From positions 1-27,676 of the forward strand of contig CALJCO010000029.1 of the NCBI GenBank assembly GCA_938023905.1: 27,676 nt of DNA, written 5' to 3'. The translations under genes were made by a program, and so were the position numbers. The notes under the pieces were generated by a model. The model saw only the letters and a program-made list of their open reading frames with translations, had not been told where the DNA came from and ran no database searches. The stretch comes from an uncultured Collinsella sp. Lineage in GTDB: Bacteria > Actinomycetota > Coriobacteriia > Coriobacteriales > Coriobacteriaceae. This document shows positions 6,442 through 14,998 of the stretch, piece by piece (positions within the stretch are counted from its first letter, which is position 1; each line of letters opens with the position of its first letter).

Positions 6442-6471
6442 GTGCCAAAATCGCCCACGCTGGTGGACAAT
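6442..6471 (+). promoter_or_regulatory. Probable promoter of the C-S lyase gene
   Basis: GTGCCA (6442-6447) and GACAAT (6466-6471) are separated by 18 bases, about 40 bases before the ATG at 6512. The -10 matches a GACAAT/TACAAT pattern seen before several other genes in this window. Confidence 0.4.
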
Positions 6472-6511
6472 AACGCCTATCAAAACAATCCGCTTTGCAC
6501 GGGAGCTCAGC

Positions 6512-7726
6512 ATGAAATACGACTTTACTTCGCTTATCGACCGCCACGGCATGGACGCCATCGCCGTTGACTCCTGGGGCGAGATCCCTGGCATGGCTCC
6601 GAACGCGCCCGACGAGGGCTTCGACCGCATCCCCATGTGGGTGGCGGACATGAATTTTGCCACGGTGCCCACGGTCCAGGAGCACATCATTCAGCGCGCC
6701 CAGCATCCCATGTTTGGCTATTTCGATCCGCGCGACGAGTACTTCGACCGCATCATCGAATGGCAAAGCCGACGTAATGGCGTCGAGGGTCTGCTCCCGG
6801 AGCATATCGGCTACGAAAACGGCGTGCTGGGCGGTGTCGTGTCGACCCTGCGGGCGTATGTCCAGCCGGGCGATGCGGTGCTGGTCCACAGCCCTACCTA
6901 CATCGGCTTTACCAAGTCCATCGAAGCCGCGGGCTATCGCATTGTCCACAGCCCGCTTAAGCTCGACGACCAGGGCGTGTGGCGCATGGACTTTGAGGAC
7001 ATGGAACGCAAGCTCACCCAAAACCACATCCACGCCGCGGTGTTCTGCTCGCCGCACAATCCTTGTGGCCGCGTATGGGAGCGCGACGAGATCGAGCGCG
7101 CCATGGACATCTATCGCCGGCACGATTGCGTGGTGATTTCGGACGAGATTTGGTCCGACATCATCTTGCCCGGTCACAAGCATATCCCGACGCAGTCGGT
7201 GAGCGAGGATGCCCGCATGCGCACGGTCGCCCTCTATGCGCCCAGCAAGACGTTTAACCTGGCGGGCCTGGTCGGCAGCTACCACATCATCTATAACGAG
7301 ACGCTGCGCGACCGCGTGTGCGCCGTGTCCAATAAGACCCACTACAACGAGATGAATGTCCTTTCGATGCATGCGCTTATCGGCGCCTACCAGCCGCAGG
7401 GCTACGAGTGGCTCGATGAGCTCAACGAGGTTATCGAGGGCAACATTGACTACTTCTGCGATTACGTGGACGAGCATTTTGAGGGCGTGTCCTATTCGCG
7501 CCCGCAGGGCACCTATATGGTGTTCCTGGACTGCACGGAGTGGTGCTGCGTGCATGGGCACGATATTCAGTGGCTGCTCGACGAGGGGGCGCGTGTGGGC
7601 GTGGGCTATCAGGACGGCCGTCCATTCCATGGACCTTGCCACATTCGCGTGAATCTGGCGCTGCCGCTTTCGCGTGTAAGGGAGGCGTGCGACCGCTTGG
7701 ACCGCTACGTTTTTAATGCACGGTAA
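6512..7726 (+). CDS. MalY/PatB-family PLP-dependent C-S beta-lyase (cystathionine beta-lyase type)
   Basis: This is a 404-residue fold-type I aminotransferase-like enzyme. ATG at 6512 follows a GGGAG. The family hallmark PMWVADMNFATVP is at residues 41-53. SPHNPCGRVW (180-189) and SDEIWSDI (210-217) are the cofactor-contacting motifs, and APSKTFNLAGL (243-253) contains the expected pyridoxal-phosphate lysine at 246. The C-terminal HIRVNLALP carries the substrate-carboxylate arginine. MalY/PatB enzymes cleave cystathionine, cysteine or related thioethers to pyruvate, ammonia and a thiol; in gut bacteria this can release hydrogen sulfide. The exact substrate cannot be read from sequence. It appears to be a single-gene unit. 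Confidence 0.92.
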   Translation: MKYDFTSLIDRHGMDAIAVDSWGEIPGMAPNAPDEGFDRIPMWVADMNFATVPTVQEHIIQRAQHPMFGYFDPRDEYFDRIIEWQSRRNGVEGLLPEHIGYENGVLGGVVSTLRAYVQPGDAVLVHSPTYIGFTKSIEAAGYRIVHSPLKLDDQGVWRMDFEDMERKLTQNHIHAAVFCSPHNPCGRVWERDEIERAMDIYRRHDCVVISDEIWSDIILPGHKHIPTQSVSEDARMRTVALYAPSKTFNLAGLVGSYHIIYNETLRDRVCAVSNKTHYNEMNVLSMHALIGAYQPQGYEWLDELNEVIEGNIDYFCDYVDEHFEGVSYSRPQGTYMVFLDCTEWCCVHGHDIQWLLDEGARVGVGYQDGRPFHGPCHIRVNLALPLSRVREACDRLDRYVFNAR

Positions 7727-7740
7727 GTGAGTGCTGCATG

Positions 7741-7774
7741 CGGGGCTGTCTGCCAGATTGGCTGGAAGGCCCCG
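7741..7774 (+). terminator. Imperfect hairpin after the C-S lyase gene
   Basis: CGGGGC (7741-7746) pairs with GCCCCG (7769-7774), with an inner GCCA/TGGC stem. There is no T-run after it, so this is a weak intrinsic terminator or only an mRNA 3' hairpin. Confidence 0.4.
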
Positions 7775-7868
7775 TATGGTAAAGCATCTGTAACCATTGA
7801 GCGCAAGCGCGGTTTTGTCTGCTAATATCTTTGCTCTTGAGTCTGTAAACAGGATCGTCTGGAGCTCG

Positions 7869-8738
7869 ATGAAAAGACCTCGTCGCTCGGCCGCCATATC
7901 GTTGTTTGTTGCGCTTGCAGTGGTGGGCGCCTTTGTCGTGGCGATAGCTGGCTGTTCCGGGTTGAATGATGGGGCCGCGGCGTCTGCATCAGAAGGCGCA
8001 GCCGCCTCGCAGGTCAAAGACGACAACCTTAAGACGCTCAACGTTGGCAGCGACCTCTATCCACCGTTTGTGTATAGCAACGAGTACGGCGATATTGTTG
8101 GCCTGGATGTCGATATTTTGACCGAGGCTTTGGGCCGCATTGGCTACAAGCCAAAGTACCAGCTGATCGACTGGGAAAAGAAGAAAGAGCTGCTGGCGAG
8201 CGGCGAGCTCGATTGCGTCATGGGCAGCTTTAGTATGACGGGCCGCGAAGGCGAGTATCGCTGGGCGGGGCCGTACCTTGCGAGCCGACAGGTGGTTGCT
8301 GTCGATCCCGAAAGCGATATCTACACGCTTGCCGATCTTGAGGGTAGGGTCGTGGCGGTCCAGTCCACCACCAAGCCCGAATCGATTCTGCTCAATCACA
8401 CCAATGAAAACGTTCCGCAGATTAAGGAGCTCTACAGCTTTTCGGACCGCTCGTACCTGAACCCGGCGCTTGTCGAGGGCCTAGTCGACGCCATCGCCGC
8501 GCATGAGTCCTCGCTGCTCACCTACGAAAAAGACTATGGCGTGACGTATCGCATTTTGTCTGAGCCGCTGCTAGAGGTTGGTTTGGGCACCGCTCTCGAT
8601 ATCAACGACACACGCGGCATCGACGTTAAGCTCACCCATGCCTACCAAGAAATGCTTGCCGATGGCACCATGGAGCGCCTGGTGTCAAAGTATTTTGATG
8701 ACCCTTCGCCCTTTTTGAATGTGGAGGGCCTGTCATGA
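7869..8738 (+). CDS. Extracellular solute-binding lipoprotein, family 3
   Basis: This 289-residue protein starts at ATG 7869 with GGAG upstream. Residues 1-29 form a lipoprotein signal peptide: basic MKRPRR, a hydrophobic stretch and the lipobox AIAGC with the lipidated Cys at 29. A Ser/Ala linker follows. The mature domain is the family-3 (amino-acid type) binding fold: LNVGSDLYPPFVYSNEYGDI, GLDVDILTEALGRIGYKPKY, ELDCVMGSFSMTGREGEYRW, then the second lobe. It should sit anchored outside the membrane and bind a small amino-acid-like ligand. No ABC permease or ATPase is adjacent. Instead its TGA overlaps the ATG of a hybrid histidine kinase (ATGA), so a sensory role with the kinase is the best inference. 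Confidence 0.9.
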   Translation: MKRPRRSAAISLFVALAVVGAFVVAIAGCSGLNDGAAASASEGAAASQVKDDNLKTLNVGSDLYPPFVYSNEYGDIVGLDVDILTEALGRIGYKPKYQLIDWEKKKELLASGELDCVMGSFSMTGREGEYRWAGPYLASRQVVAVDPESDIYTLADLEGRVVAVQSTTKPESILLNHTNENVPQIKELYSFSDRSYLNPALVEGLVDAIAAHESSLLTYEKDYGVTYRILSEPLLEVGLGTALDINDTRGIDVKLTHAYQEMLADGTMERLVSKYFDDPSPFLNVEGLS

Positions 8739-10927
8739 TTGATGCGTCCGACCACACCGCTCAGGAGCGGGGCGATCGTTCGGCACGGGAATGGCTCATC
8801 GTCGTCCTGTTGGGGATAGCGCTCTCGATTGTTGCCGGCGTGACGAGCTACGCCTACACGACAGCTCAGGCCGAGCAGCGCTTTGCCGACGTTGTCGATT
8901 ACGTGGCGACACAGAGCCTTTCCTACGATGCGTTCAACAGCGCCTATGCGACCAAAAACCTGATTCGCGTTATGGAGATCGCCGGAGAGGCGGCGCGCGA
9001 TATGGAGCGCGACGGCTCGGTGGATAACGCTACGTTGGAGCAATATGCTGACCAGTTTAATGTGACAGCGCTGATCGTAACGGATGCATCGGGCAACTTG
9101 GTGTCCGAGTCCTCGAAGGATGACGTGGGCTACGAGTCGCTCGCCGCGAATCTCAAAGAGGCGCCTGTGCTGGAGGTGGCAGCCCATCCGCTTAAGTCCT
9201 ATACCGCTCGCATTACGCTTGCGGACGATTCGGTCGCAGACATTGGCTGCGTGGCCCGGCGGGACGGTGAGGGCATCGTTGTCGCGGTGAGGCACCAGAG
9301 CGCCAAGGCGGTCGCGAGCAATACGCTCAAGTTGCAGAGCTTGCTCGATGGTTATGAGACCATCGATAGCGGCAATATCGTGATCGAAAACGACGGTAAG
9401 GTCGTTGCGACCAACGCTGTTGAGCCCGCCGTGTCAGGCGTGTTCGATTTGCCTGCGACGGATGCCATCGTTGTCAACGGCATTAAGGAGCGTTGCCTGG
9501 CTGGTAAGGTCAGATTGGTTAACGACAGCGGTGAGTGGTATCTGGGCACATTTGGTAAAGCGCGCGATTTTTACGTGTACACCTATGCTCCCGCGCAGCG
9601 TTACTTTGAGGTTGTTGCCGCTGTTGTTGCCAGCGTGTTGGCACTCTACGGCGGTGTTATAGCCACTGTTGTGTTGGTGCGCCGCCGCGCCGAGAGCCAA
9701 CGCTTTGCCGACCTGTTGCTGCAGGAGCGCGACTATGGCGACAAACTGGCAAAAGCGGCGCGCGAAGCTTCGTCTGCCAACTCTGCAAAGACGGAGTTCC
9801 TGCGTCGCATGAGTCACGACCTGCGCACGCCCATCAACGGCATTCGCGGTATGGTCGAGGTGGGCAATGCCAACGCGGACGACTTGCAAAAGCAGACTGA
9901 GTGCCGCTCAAAGATCTGGACGGCGTCGGGACTGTTGCTCGACCTTGCGAACGAGGCACTCGATATGAGCCGCTTGGAGAGCGGGCAGGTCGACCTGAAT
10001 CTCGTGCCTACAGATATGGTGGCCCTCAACCGTGAGGTGTGCGATATTCTGGAGCGCCAAGCCGAGGAGCGCCTGGTGACAATTATCTGCGACCAACGGA
10101 CTCTTGATCATCCCTATGCCCGGGTGAGCGTGACGCACCTCAAGCGTCTGTTGCTCAATATTGCCGGTAATGCCGTCAAGTACAACCGCCAGGGCGGCTA
10201 TGTTCGCCTGACATGCCGCGAGGTGGAGCCGGTGGACGGTGTCCCCGTCTATGAATACACGATCGCCGATAACGGCATTGGCATGAGCGAGGAGTTTCAA
10301 CAGCACCTCTACGAGCCGTTCAGCCGCGAGGAACAGCAGGTGGAAGGCGCTTCATCGGGAACTGGCCTGGGCGCGTCTATTGCCAAACAGTTGGTCGAGC
10401 TTATGGGCGGAACCATGAGCTTTACGAGCGCCTTGGGGCGGGGGACGACGTTTACCATTTGCCTGCCGTTTGAGAAGTGCAAGAGTTCCGAGATTCCCCA
10501 GGCAGTTCGCGTGGATGCAGGCGACAGCGACGTGATCCAGGGCCTGCGTGTTTTGCTCGTAGAGGATAACGACCTGAATGCCGAGATCGCACAGTTTACG
10601 CTCGACCGCGCCGGTGCCGTCGTGACACATGTTAAAGATGGCGAGTCTGCCGTCGAGACGTTTGCCGCGAGCGCGCCGCACGAGTACGACGTGGTATTGA
10701 TGGACATCATGATGCCCGGCATCGATGGCCTTGAGGCCACGCGTCAGATTCGAGCGCTCGATCGCGAGGACGCCGCGACCACGCCGATTATCGCCGTGAG
10801 CGCCAATGCCTTTGCCGACGACCGTAGGCTTTCGCGCGAGGCGGGCATGAACGCGCATCTGAGCAAACCCGTGAGTTCTCAGGATCTCGTTGAGGCGCTT
10901 GCGCACATAGCCGCCGACGCTTCATAA
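8735..10927 (+). CDS. Hybrid sensor histidine kinase with receiver domain
   Basis: The protein has 730 residues. Transmembrane helices at about 21-41 and 291-315 bound a 250-residue extracytoplasmic sensor region, possibly a Cache/PAS-like fold (YADQFNVTALIVTDASGNLV). The kinase core follows: FLRRMSHDLRTPINGI with phospho-acceptor His 361, an N box LNIAGNAVKYN (474-484), DNGIGM (512-517) and SGTGLGASI. A C-terminal receiver (605-725) has LLVEDNDLNAEIA, phospho-acceptor Asp 657 in LMDIMMPG and Lys 711. No HPt domain or DNA-binding output is seen here or beside it, so the phosphate must go to a protein encoded elsewhere. It is translationally coupled to the solute-binding lipoprotein upstream by a four-base overlap. 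A strong hairpin terminator follows. Confidence 0.95.
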   Translation: MIDASDHTAQERGDRSAREWLIVVLLGIALSIVAGVTSYAYTTAQAEQRFADVVDYVATQSLSYDAFNSAYATKNLIRVMEIAGEAARDMERDGSVDNATLEQYADQFNVTALIVTDASGNLVSESSKDDVGYESLAANLKEAPVLEVAAHPLKSYTARITLADDSVADIGCVARRDGEGIVVAVRHQSAKAVASNTLKLQSLLDGYETIDSGNIVIENDGKVVATNAVEPAVSGVFDLPATDAIVVNGIKERCLAGKVRLVNDSGEWYLGTFGKARDFYVYTYAPAQRYFEVVAAVVASVLALYGGVIATVVLVRRRAESQRFADLLLQERDYGDKLAKAAREASSANSAKTEFLRRMSHDLRTPINGIRGMVEVGNANADDLQKQTECRSKIWTASGLLLDLANEALDMSRLESGQVDLNLVPTDMVALNREVCDILERQAEERLVTIICDQRTLDHPYARVSVTHLKRLLLNIAGNAVKYNRQGGYVRLTCREVEPVDGVPVYEYTIADNGIGMSEEFQQHLYEPFSREEQQVEGASSGTGLGASIAKQLVELMGGTMSFTSALGRGTTFTICLPFEKCKSSEIPQAVRVDAGDSDVIQGLRVLLVEDNDLNAEIAQFTLDRAGAVVTHVKDGESAVETFAASAPHEYDVVLMDIMMPGIDGLEATRQIRALDREDAATTPIIAVSANAFADDRRLSREAGMNAHLSKPVSSQDLVEALAHIAADAS

Positions 10928-10934
10928 ACAAATA

Positions 10935-10964
10935 GCTCGGTTCCAATACTGGTTGGAACCGAGC
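10935..10964. terminator. Bidirectional terminator between convergent genes
   Basis: A perfect 12-base stem (GCTCGGTTCCAA at 10935-10946, complement at 10953-10964) with a six-base loop is followed by ATTTT on the plus strand. It lies between the hybrid kinase and the convergent PPOX-family gene. Confidence 0.85.
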
Positions 10965-10996
10965 CATTTTGCTATTTGCAGGACCTGTTTTTGGGC

Positions 10997-11476
10997 TTAC
11001 TTTTCCTGAATCTGCTTGCCGCAAAGATGCTCAATTGAAATCTCGTAGAGTTGGACGCCCTTGATGTCTTTGGCGATTTCTTCCTCGACTTCTTCGGCAG
11101 AAGGGTAGTACTTAAGCGCGAGCTGGCGGACTTTGTCCTCGATAAACGCAGGCGCTTCATCTACCAGGCGGCAACGGCCAAAGACCACGGTGCTCATGAC
11201 GTAAGGAGCCCAGTCGCCGTCCTTGTACCACTCGTTGCCGTAAACGGTAAAGCAGACTTTATCGTCACGCCTGAGCGAATCGACCTTGTGGCCGGCCTTG
11301 GCGCCATGGAAATAAATCTTGTCGTGCTCGGCGTCAAAGAAGTAGTTGACGGGAATGGCATAGGGGTAGCCATCATCGCCGTTGACGGCAAAGACGCCGC
11401 GCTTACAGGTGGCGAGCAACTCGCGCGCTTCCTCGTCAGTGATGGCGCGTTTCTTTCGACGTAAGGGCCTAAACAT
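10997..11476 (-). CDS. Pyridoxamine 5'-phosphate oxidase-family (NimA-like) flavoprotein
   Basis: This 159-residue protein starts at ATG 11476 (MFRPLRRKKR) with AAAGGAAG upstream; a 13-codon extension is open but lacks a site. The split-barrel pattern is present: RGVFAVNGDDGYPYAIPVNY, DKIYFHGAKAGHKVDSLRRD, KVCFTVYGNEWYK, MSTVVFGRCRLVDE. Close families are NimA-type nitroreductases and other small FMN- or haem-binding split-barrel proteins. The exact substrate is not known. It may share a transcript with the downstream end of the upstream kinase gene on the same strand (42-base gap from that stop codon), but its own ribosome site is good. Confidence 0.85.
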   Translation of the reverse strand: MFRPLRRKKRAITDEEARELLATCKRGVFAVNGDDGYPYAIPVNYFFDAEHDKIYFHGAKAGHKVDSLRRDDKVCFTVYGNEWYKDGDWAPYVMSTVVFGRCRLVDEAPAFIEDKVRQLALKYYPSAEEVEEEIAKDIKGVQLYEISIEHLCGKQIQEK

Positions 11477-11518
11477 CGTTGGCTTCCTTTCTGGCTGTGC
11501 ATGGTGGTTGAGCACAAA

Positions 11519-14323
11519 CTATAGCGAAACAGCCCCATTTTTCTTGATACAGGCGAGTATGTTTTTGAGCTTGCTAAAGTCGAGCGGTTTGGGCAGATGG
11601 GCGTTCATGCCGGCGTCGTGTGCCGCCTTGGCGTCTTCGGCAAAGGCGTTGGCGGTGAGCGCGATGATGGGGATGTCGGCCGCATCGGCCTTTTCGCTCA
11701 GGCGGATCGCCCGGGTTGCCTCGTAGCCGTCCATGCCCGGCATCATGATGTCCATCAGGATTGCATCGAAGCTGCCGGCGGGACGACCAACATATAGATC
11801 GACCGTTTCGTTGCCGTCGGCGGCGCGAGTCACGACGATGCCTTCGCTTTCGAGCAGAGCTTGGGCAATCTCGGCATTGAGTTCGTTATCTTCTGCCAAA
11901 AGGACGTTCATGCCGGCGAGTGAGCAGCTGCTTACCTGCGTGTCTGCACATTCTTTTATCTGAGGGTTCTTGTCGATATCGAGCGGAATCCGGACGTCAA
12001 ACGTACTCCCCACGCCAACCTCACTCGAAATCTCAATCGTGCCGCCCATCATATCGATGAGCGATTTGACGATAGACATGCCAATGCCGGTTCCTTGGAA
12101 CTTGCTGCGCGCATCGTCGCCTTCCTGGGCAAACGGCTCGTAAATGTGTGCCAAAAACTCGGATGTCATACCAATGCCGGTATCCGAGACGCTAAAGCAA
12201 AACACGGCGTGCTCGTCGTCGACCGGTTTGATGGTCGATGAGAACGTGACGGTGCCTCCGTGCTTGTTGTACTTGATGCTGTTGTCGAGCAGGTTGACAA
12301 GGATCTGCCGAATATGGGTGGGGCTGCCGATCATATATTGGTCGACAGCGTAGGGCTCGCTGGTGTCGAGCATGGTTATGCCGCGGTCCGATGCGCGGAG
12401 CTTGCACAGTACGAGCGCATTGTCGCACAGCTCTTTAAGGTTGAATGATTCGTGCTCGAGCGTCACTTTGCGCTCCTCGATCCTGCCCATCTCGAGGATG
12501 TCGTTAATCAGTGACAGCAGGTGATTGGCGGCAACGCGCGCCTTGGCGCGGCTTTCGCGGGCGACCTGCATGTCGCCTTCTCTCAATTCCTCAATTTCGA
12601 TAAGGCCCAGGATGCCGTTGAGCGGCGTGCGGATGTCGTGGCTCATGCGCGTGAGGAAAGCGGTTTTGGCGGCGTTGGCGGCATCGGCTTTCTGCCGTTC
12701 CTCCTGTGCGCGGTAAAGCGACCAGACAAGGATGACGATGCCGGTGAGCAAAATGCAAATGACGACTGCCGCAATGACGATGCGGTTGCGGTAGAGAAGT
12801 CGGAACGCATCCGATTCTTGCGCCGAGTACGATGTGGGGAAATAGCTGTTTGCAGAGAGCGATTCACCTGCATTGACGATGCCCTTATTGATGATTCCCA
12901 GCAGCTCGGGCTTGCCGCGCGAAATTAAACACGATAGTTGTGCCGTGTTGGTGAGTTCCTGTGTTTCGAAATCCTCGATGTCGTAGATGTCGCGGAGAGT
13001 TTCCAGGCGCGTGCTGGGGACAATGATGCAACGTGCCTTCCCCTCATCGAGGGCTTTGAGCACCTCGCCGTCATTCGAATACTCGGTTACCGTTGCGTTC
13101 GGAAAGAGACTTTCGAGCTCAAAACGGTTAACGATTGTGCTCTTTGTACAAGCGATGTTCTTAAGGTCGCTGTTCAGGTTTTTGCCATTGTGAATGGCGG
13201 TCAGCGAAACCGTTCCCATCGAGTTTGACTGGATGACCCCTGTCTGCTCGGCGAGCCAGTAGTCGCGAAACAACGGCAGGGCGACATCGATGGTTCCGTT
13301 GGAAAGGGCTTTGATCATTTGCTTGTTGTTCGAGAGTGCGATTGTTTTGACCGTAATGTCAAACTTGTCGTGCAACGTCGTTGCAAGCGAGGCGAGCGAC
13401 CCTTCCATCTCGCCGTCGTCATTTTGCGTACAGTAGGGAAGTTGGTTTTTAAGATAGCCGAGCGTGATGGTATTGCCGTTTTCTTTGAGCCAGGTGGTCT
13501 CGGTGCCGGTGAGCGATGACGAGCCACTGTTTTGGGTCGAGTAACTCGTTTTGACTTCCTCGTTATAGCGCGGGTTATCGCGGGCGATGGTCGTCATGGC
13601 GGCGTTGATGTCGTTCATCAGGTCAGGGCGGCTTTTGGGAACGGCAAAATAGTAGTCGCTCGAGCCTACGTAGAACATGGGTGACGCATCGGGCGACGAA
13701 ATGGTGTCGTTCATGATGACGGCGTCGACCTCGCCGTCTGCAAGCGCCTCAAAGAGGGCGCTGCCGGTGTCGATTTCTTTATAGGTGCAGGTAACGTCTT
13801 CGTTGGCGAGCCACTGCTGGCCGACGATAGTTTGCATAACGCCAGAGTTGCAGCCGATGGTGAGGCCTTGGAGCGCCTGAGGGTCACCCTTGGCCAGATC
13901 GTCGCGGTCGGGCCTGGCGTAGATATAGTAGCGCTCGGTGCCCTCGGGGTTCGAGGAAAAGAGCAGCTTCTGCTCGCGTTCTGCCGAATACGAGATGTTG
14001 GGCATGAGGTCGATTTCGCCCGCCTCGAGCATGTCCATAAGCTCGGAGAAGGTGCCGCTAACGTATTCGTATTGCCAGCCCTTTGTGTAATACGAGAGGG
14101 TCTGGAGGTACTCGTAGCCCCATCCCGAGAGGCGCTCGCCCGGCGTGCCTTCCTGGAAGCCTTTGTTGTTGACGAGCCAGCCAACGCGGACCGTCTTGAC
14201 CTGGTGGTCGGAGTCGGCGGCAAAGGCGGGGGCAGGCATGACGGCGCTCAGTACGGTGAGTACGGCAACCGCAACGGCTAGGGTGCGATATAGAGCCAAA
14301 CGAAGGATGGCGGAAGGTTTCAC
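11519..14323 (-). CDS. Hybrid sensor histidine kinase with two tandem solute-binding sensor domains
   Basis: The protein has 934 residues. The start is a GTG at 14323 with AGGA about ten bases upstream. Residues 1-35 look like a signal peptide (VLTVLSAVMPAPAFA). Two family-3 solute-binding domains follow, at about 43-265 (VRVGWLVNNKGFQEG; GEIDLMPNISYSAEREQKLL) and 285-505 (ITLGYLKNQLPYC; GTIDVALPLFRDYWLAEQTG). One transmembrane helix lies at 513-537. The kinase core is FLTRMSHDIRTPLNGI (His 562), NLLDNSIKYN (677-686), DTGIGM and GTGIGMSI. A C-terminal receiver has LLAEDNELNAEIA, Asp 858 in LMDIMMPG and Lys 912. The layout resembles BvgS/EvgS sensors but ends at the receiver without an HPt domain. 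The kinase and receiver parts are clearly paralogous to the one at 8735-10927. Confidence 0.95.
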   Translation of the reverse strand: MKPSAILRLALYRTLAVAVAVLTVLSAVMPAPAFAADSDHQVKTVRVGWLVNNKGFQEGTPGERLSGWGYEYLQTLSYYTKGWQYEYVSGTFSELMDMLEAGEIDLMPNISYSAEREQKLLFSSNPEGTERYYIYARPDRDDLAKGDPQALQGLTIGCNSGVMQTIVGQQWLANEDVTCTYKEIDTGSALFEALADGEVDAVIMNDTISSPDASPMFYVGSSDYYFAVPKSRPDLMNDINAAMTTIARDNPRYNEEVKTSYSTQNSGSSSLTGTETTWLKENGNTITLGYLKNQLPYCTQNDDGEMEGSLASLATTLHDKFDITVKTIALSNNKQMIKALSNGTIDVALPLFRDYWLAEQTGVIQSNSMGTVSLTAIHNGKNLNSDLKNIACTKSTIVNRFELESLFPNATVTEYSNDGEVLKALDEGKARCIIVPSTRLETLRDIYDIEDFETQELTNTAQLSCLISRGKPELLGIINKGIVNAGESLSANSYFPTSYSAQESDAFRLLYRNRIVIAAVVICILLTGIVILVWSLYRAQEERQKADAANAAKTAFLTRMSHDIRTPLNGILGLIEIEELREGDMQVARESRAKARVAANHLLSLINDILEMGRIEERKVTLEHESFNLKELCDNALVLCKLRASDRGITMLDTSEPYAVDQYMIGSPTHIRQILVNLLDNSIKYNKHGGTVTFSSTIKPVDDEHAVFCFSVSDTGIGMTSEFLAHIYEPFAQEGDDARSKFQGTGIGMSIVKSLIDMMGGTIEISSEVGVGSTFDVRIPLDIDKNPQIKECADTQVSSCSLAGMNVLLAEDNELNAEIAQALLESEGIVVTRAADGNETVDLYVGRPAGSFDAILMDIMMPGMDGYEATRAIRLSEKADAADIPIIALTANAFAEDAKAAHDAGMNAHLPKPLDFSKLKNILACIKKNGAVSL

Positions 14324-14410
14324 ATGAAATCCTATCGAGTCGAGACAGTATCACATAAGGATACCAGCTCAACCTGCCCACTCAGCCACCGCACCGCTAA
14401 ACGGTCAGGT

Positions 14411-14464
14411 AGTCATTGGGGACGTTCTTGTTTGACTAGTCATTTAAGAACGTCCCCAATGACT
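14411..14464. repeat. Perfect long palindromic element, family C
   Basis: There are 19-base perfect arms: AGTCATTGGGGACGTTCTT (14411-14429) and its complement (14446-14464). The 16-base loop contains the smaller palindrome TGACTAGTCA. A half copy lies at 4255-4284. It sits in the 213-base gap between the divergent kinase and channel genes, just upstream of the channel promoter region; apart from this element and a weak GACAAT box (14490-14495) I see nothing else in that gap. Confidence 0.95.
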
Positions 14465-14536
14465 AGTTCCGTTTGCGGGGGAGGCGTGGGACAATACCGA
14501 GCGAATGTGATTGGGCGTCTGGGAAAAGAGGTCGCG

Positions 14537-14962
14537 ATGAACAAGTTGAGGACGCTTGCTGACGTGTTGCGCCAGGCTGGCTTTGCGCGCATCACGGGCC
14601 TGTTTCTCGTCTTCTATCTGCTGTGCTCGACGGCCGTCTGGCTGTCCGAGCCCACGACCCTCACGTTTGGCGACGGCCTCTGGTTTAGCTTTGAGACCGT
14701 ATCGACGATCGGCTTCGGTGATATCCCGGCCGAGACGCCGGTTGCCCGCGCTATCACCGTCGTTTTGAGCGTCATCAGCATCTTCTACATCGCCATGCTC
14801 ACGGGCGTGGCGGTGAACTACTGCAACACGCTCATCAAGATGCGTCAAAAGGACACCATGGCGCGCTTTATGGACGATCTCGAGCATTTGGAAGAGCTCG
14901 ATCGTGACGAGCTCGCCGACCTGTCGCGCCGTGTGCGCGAATATCGCCGACGCCAACGCTAG
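14537..14962 (+). CDS. Minimal two-helix potassium-channel-like protein
   Basis: This 141-residue protein starts at ATG 14537 with AGAGG upstream; the longer open frame to 14324 runs through the palindromic element and is not used. Two hydrophobic helices (about 19-37 and 72-96) flank a pore loop GLWFSFETVSTIGFGDIPAE, where TIGFGD (57-62) is the potassium selectivity-filter signature. The C-terminal 40 residues are charged and helical (DDLEHLEELDRDELADLSRR) and may form a coiled coil that sets the tetramer. No RCK/TrkA-N domain is attached, so gating is unclear. It is followed 36 bases later by a LOG-family gene. Confidence 0.85.
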   Translation: MNKLRTLADVLRQAGFARITGLFLVFYLLCSTAVWLSEPTTLTFGDGLWFSFETVSTIGFGDIPAETPVARAITVVLSVISIFYIAMLTGVAVNYCNTLIKMRQKDTMARFMDDLEHLEELDRDELADLSRRVREYRRRQR

Positions 14963-14998
14963 AACGGGCGACGCGCGTCACGACGAGGGGGACTGAAT

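Noticed and set aside
6380..8041. A 553-codon minus-strand open frame opposite the C-S lyase
   Set aside because: The plus strand encodes a clear PLP enzyme with all motifs. The antisense product is His/Arg/Val-rich with no recognisable domain, as expected for a shadow frame in GC-rich DNA.
14324..14536. N-terminal extension of the channel gene
   Set aside because: It would run through the palindromic repeat and lacks a ribosome site, whereas the ATG at 14537 has AGAGG and gives the normal channel length.
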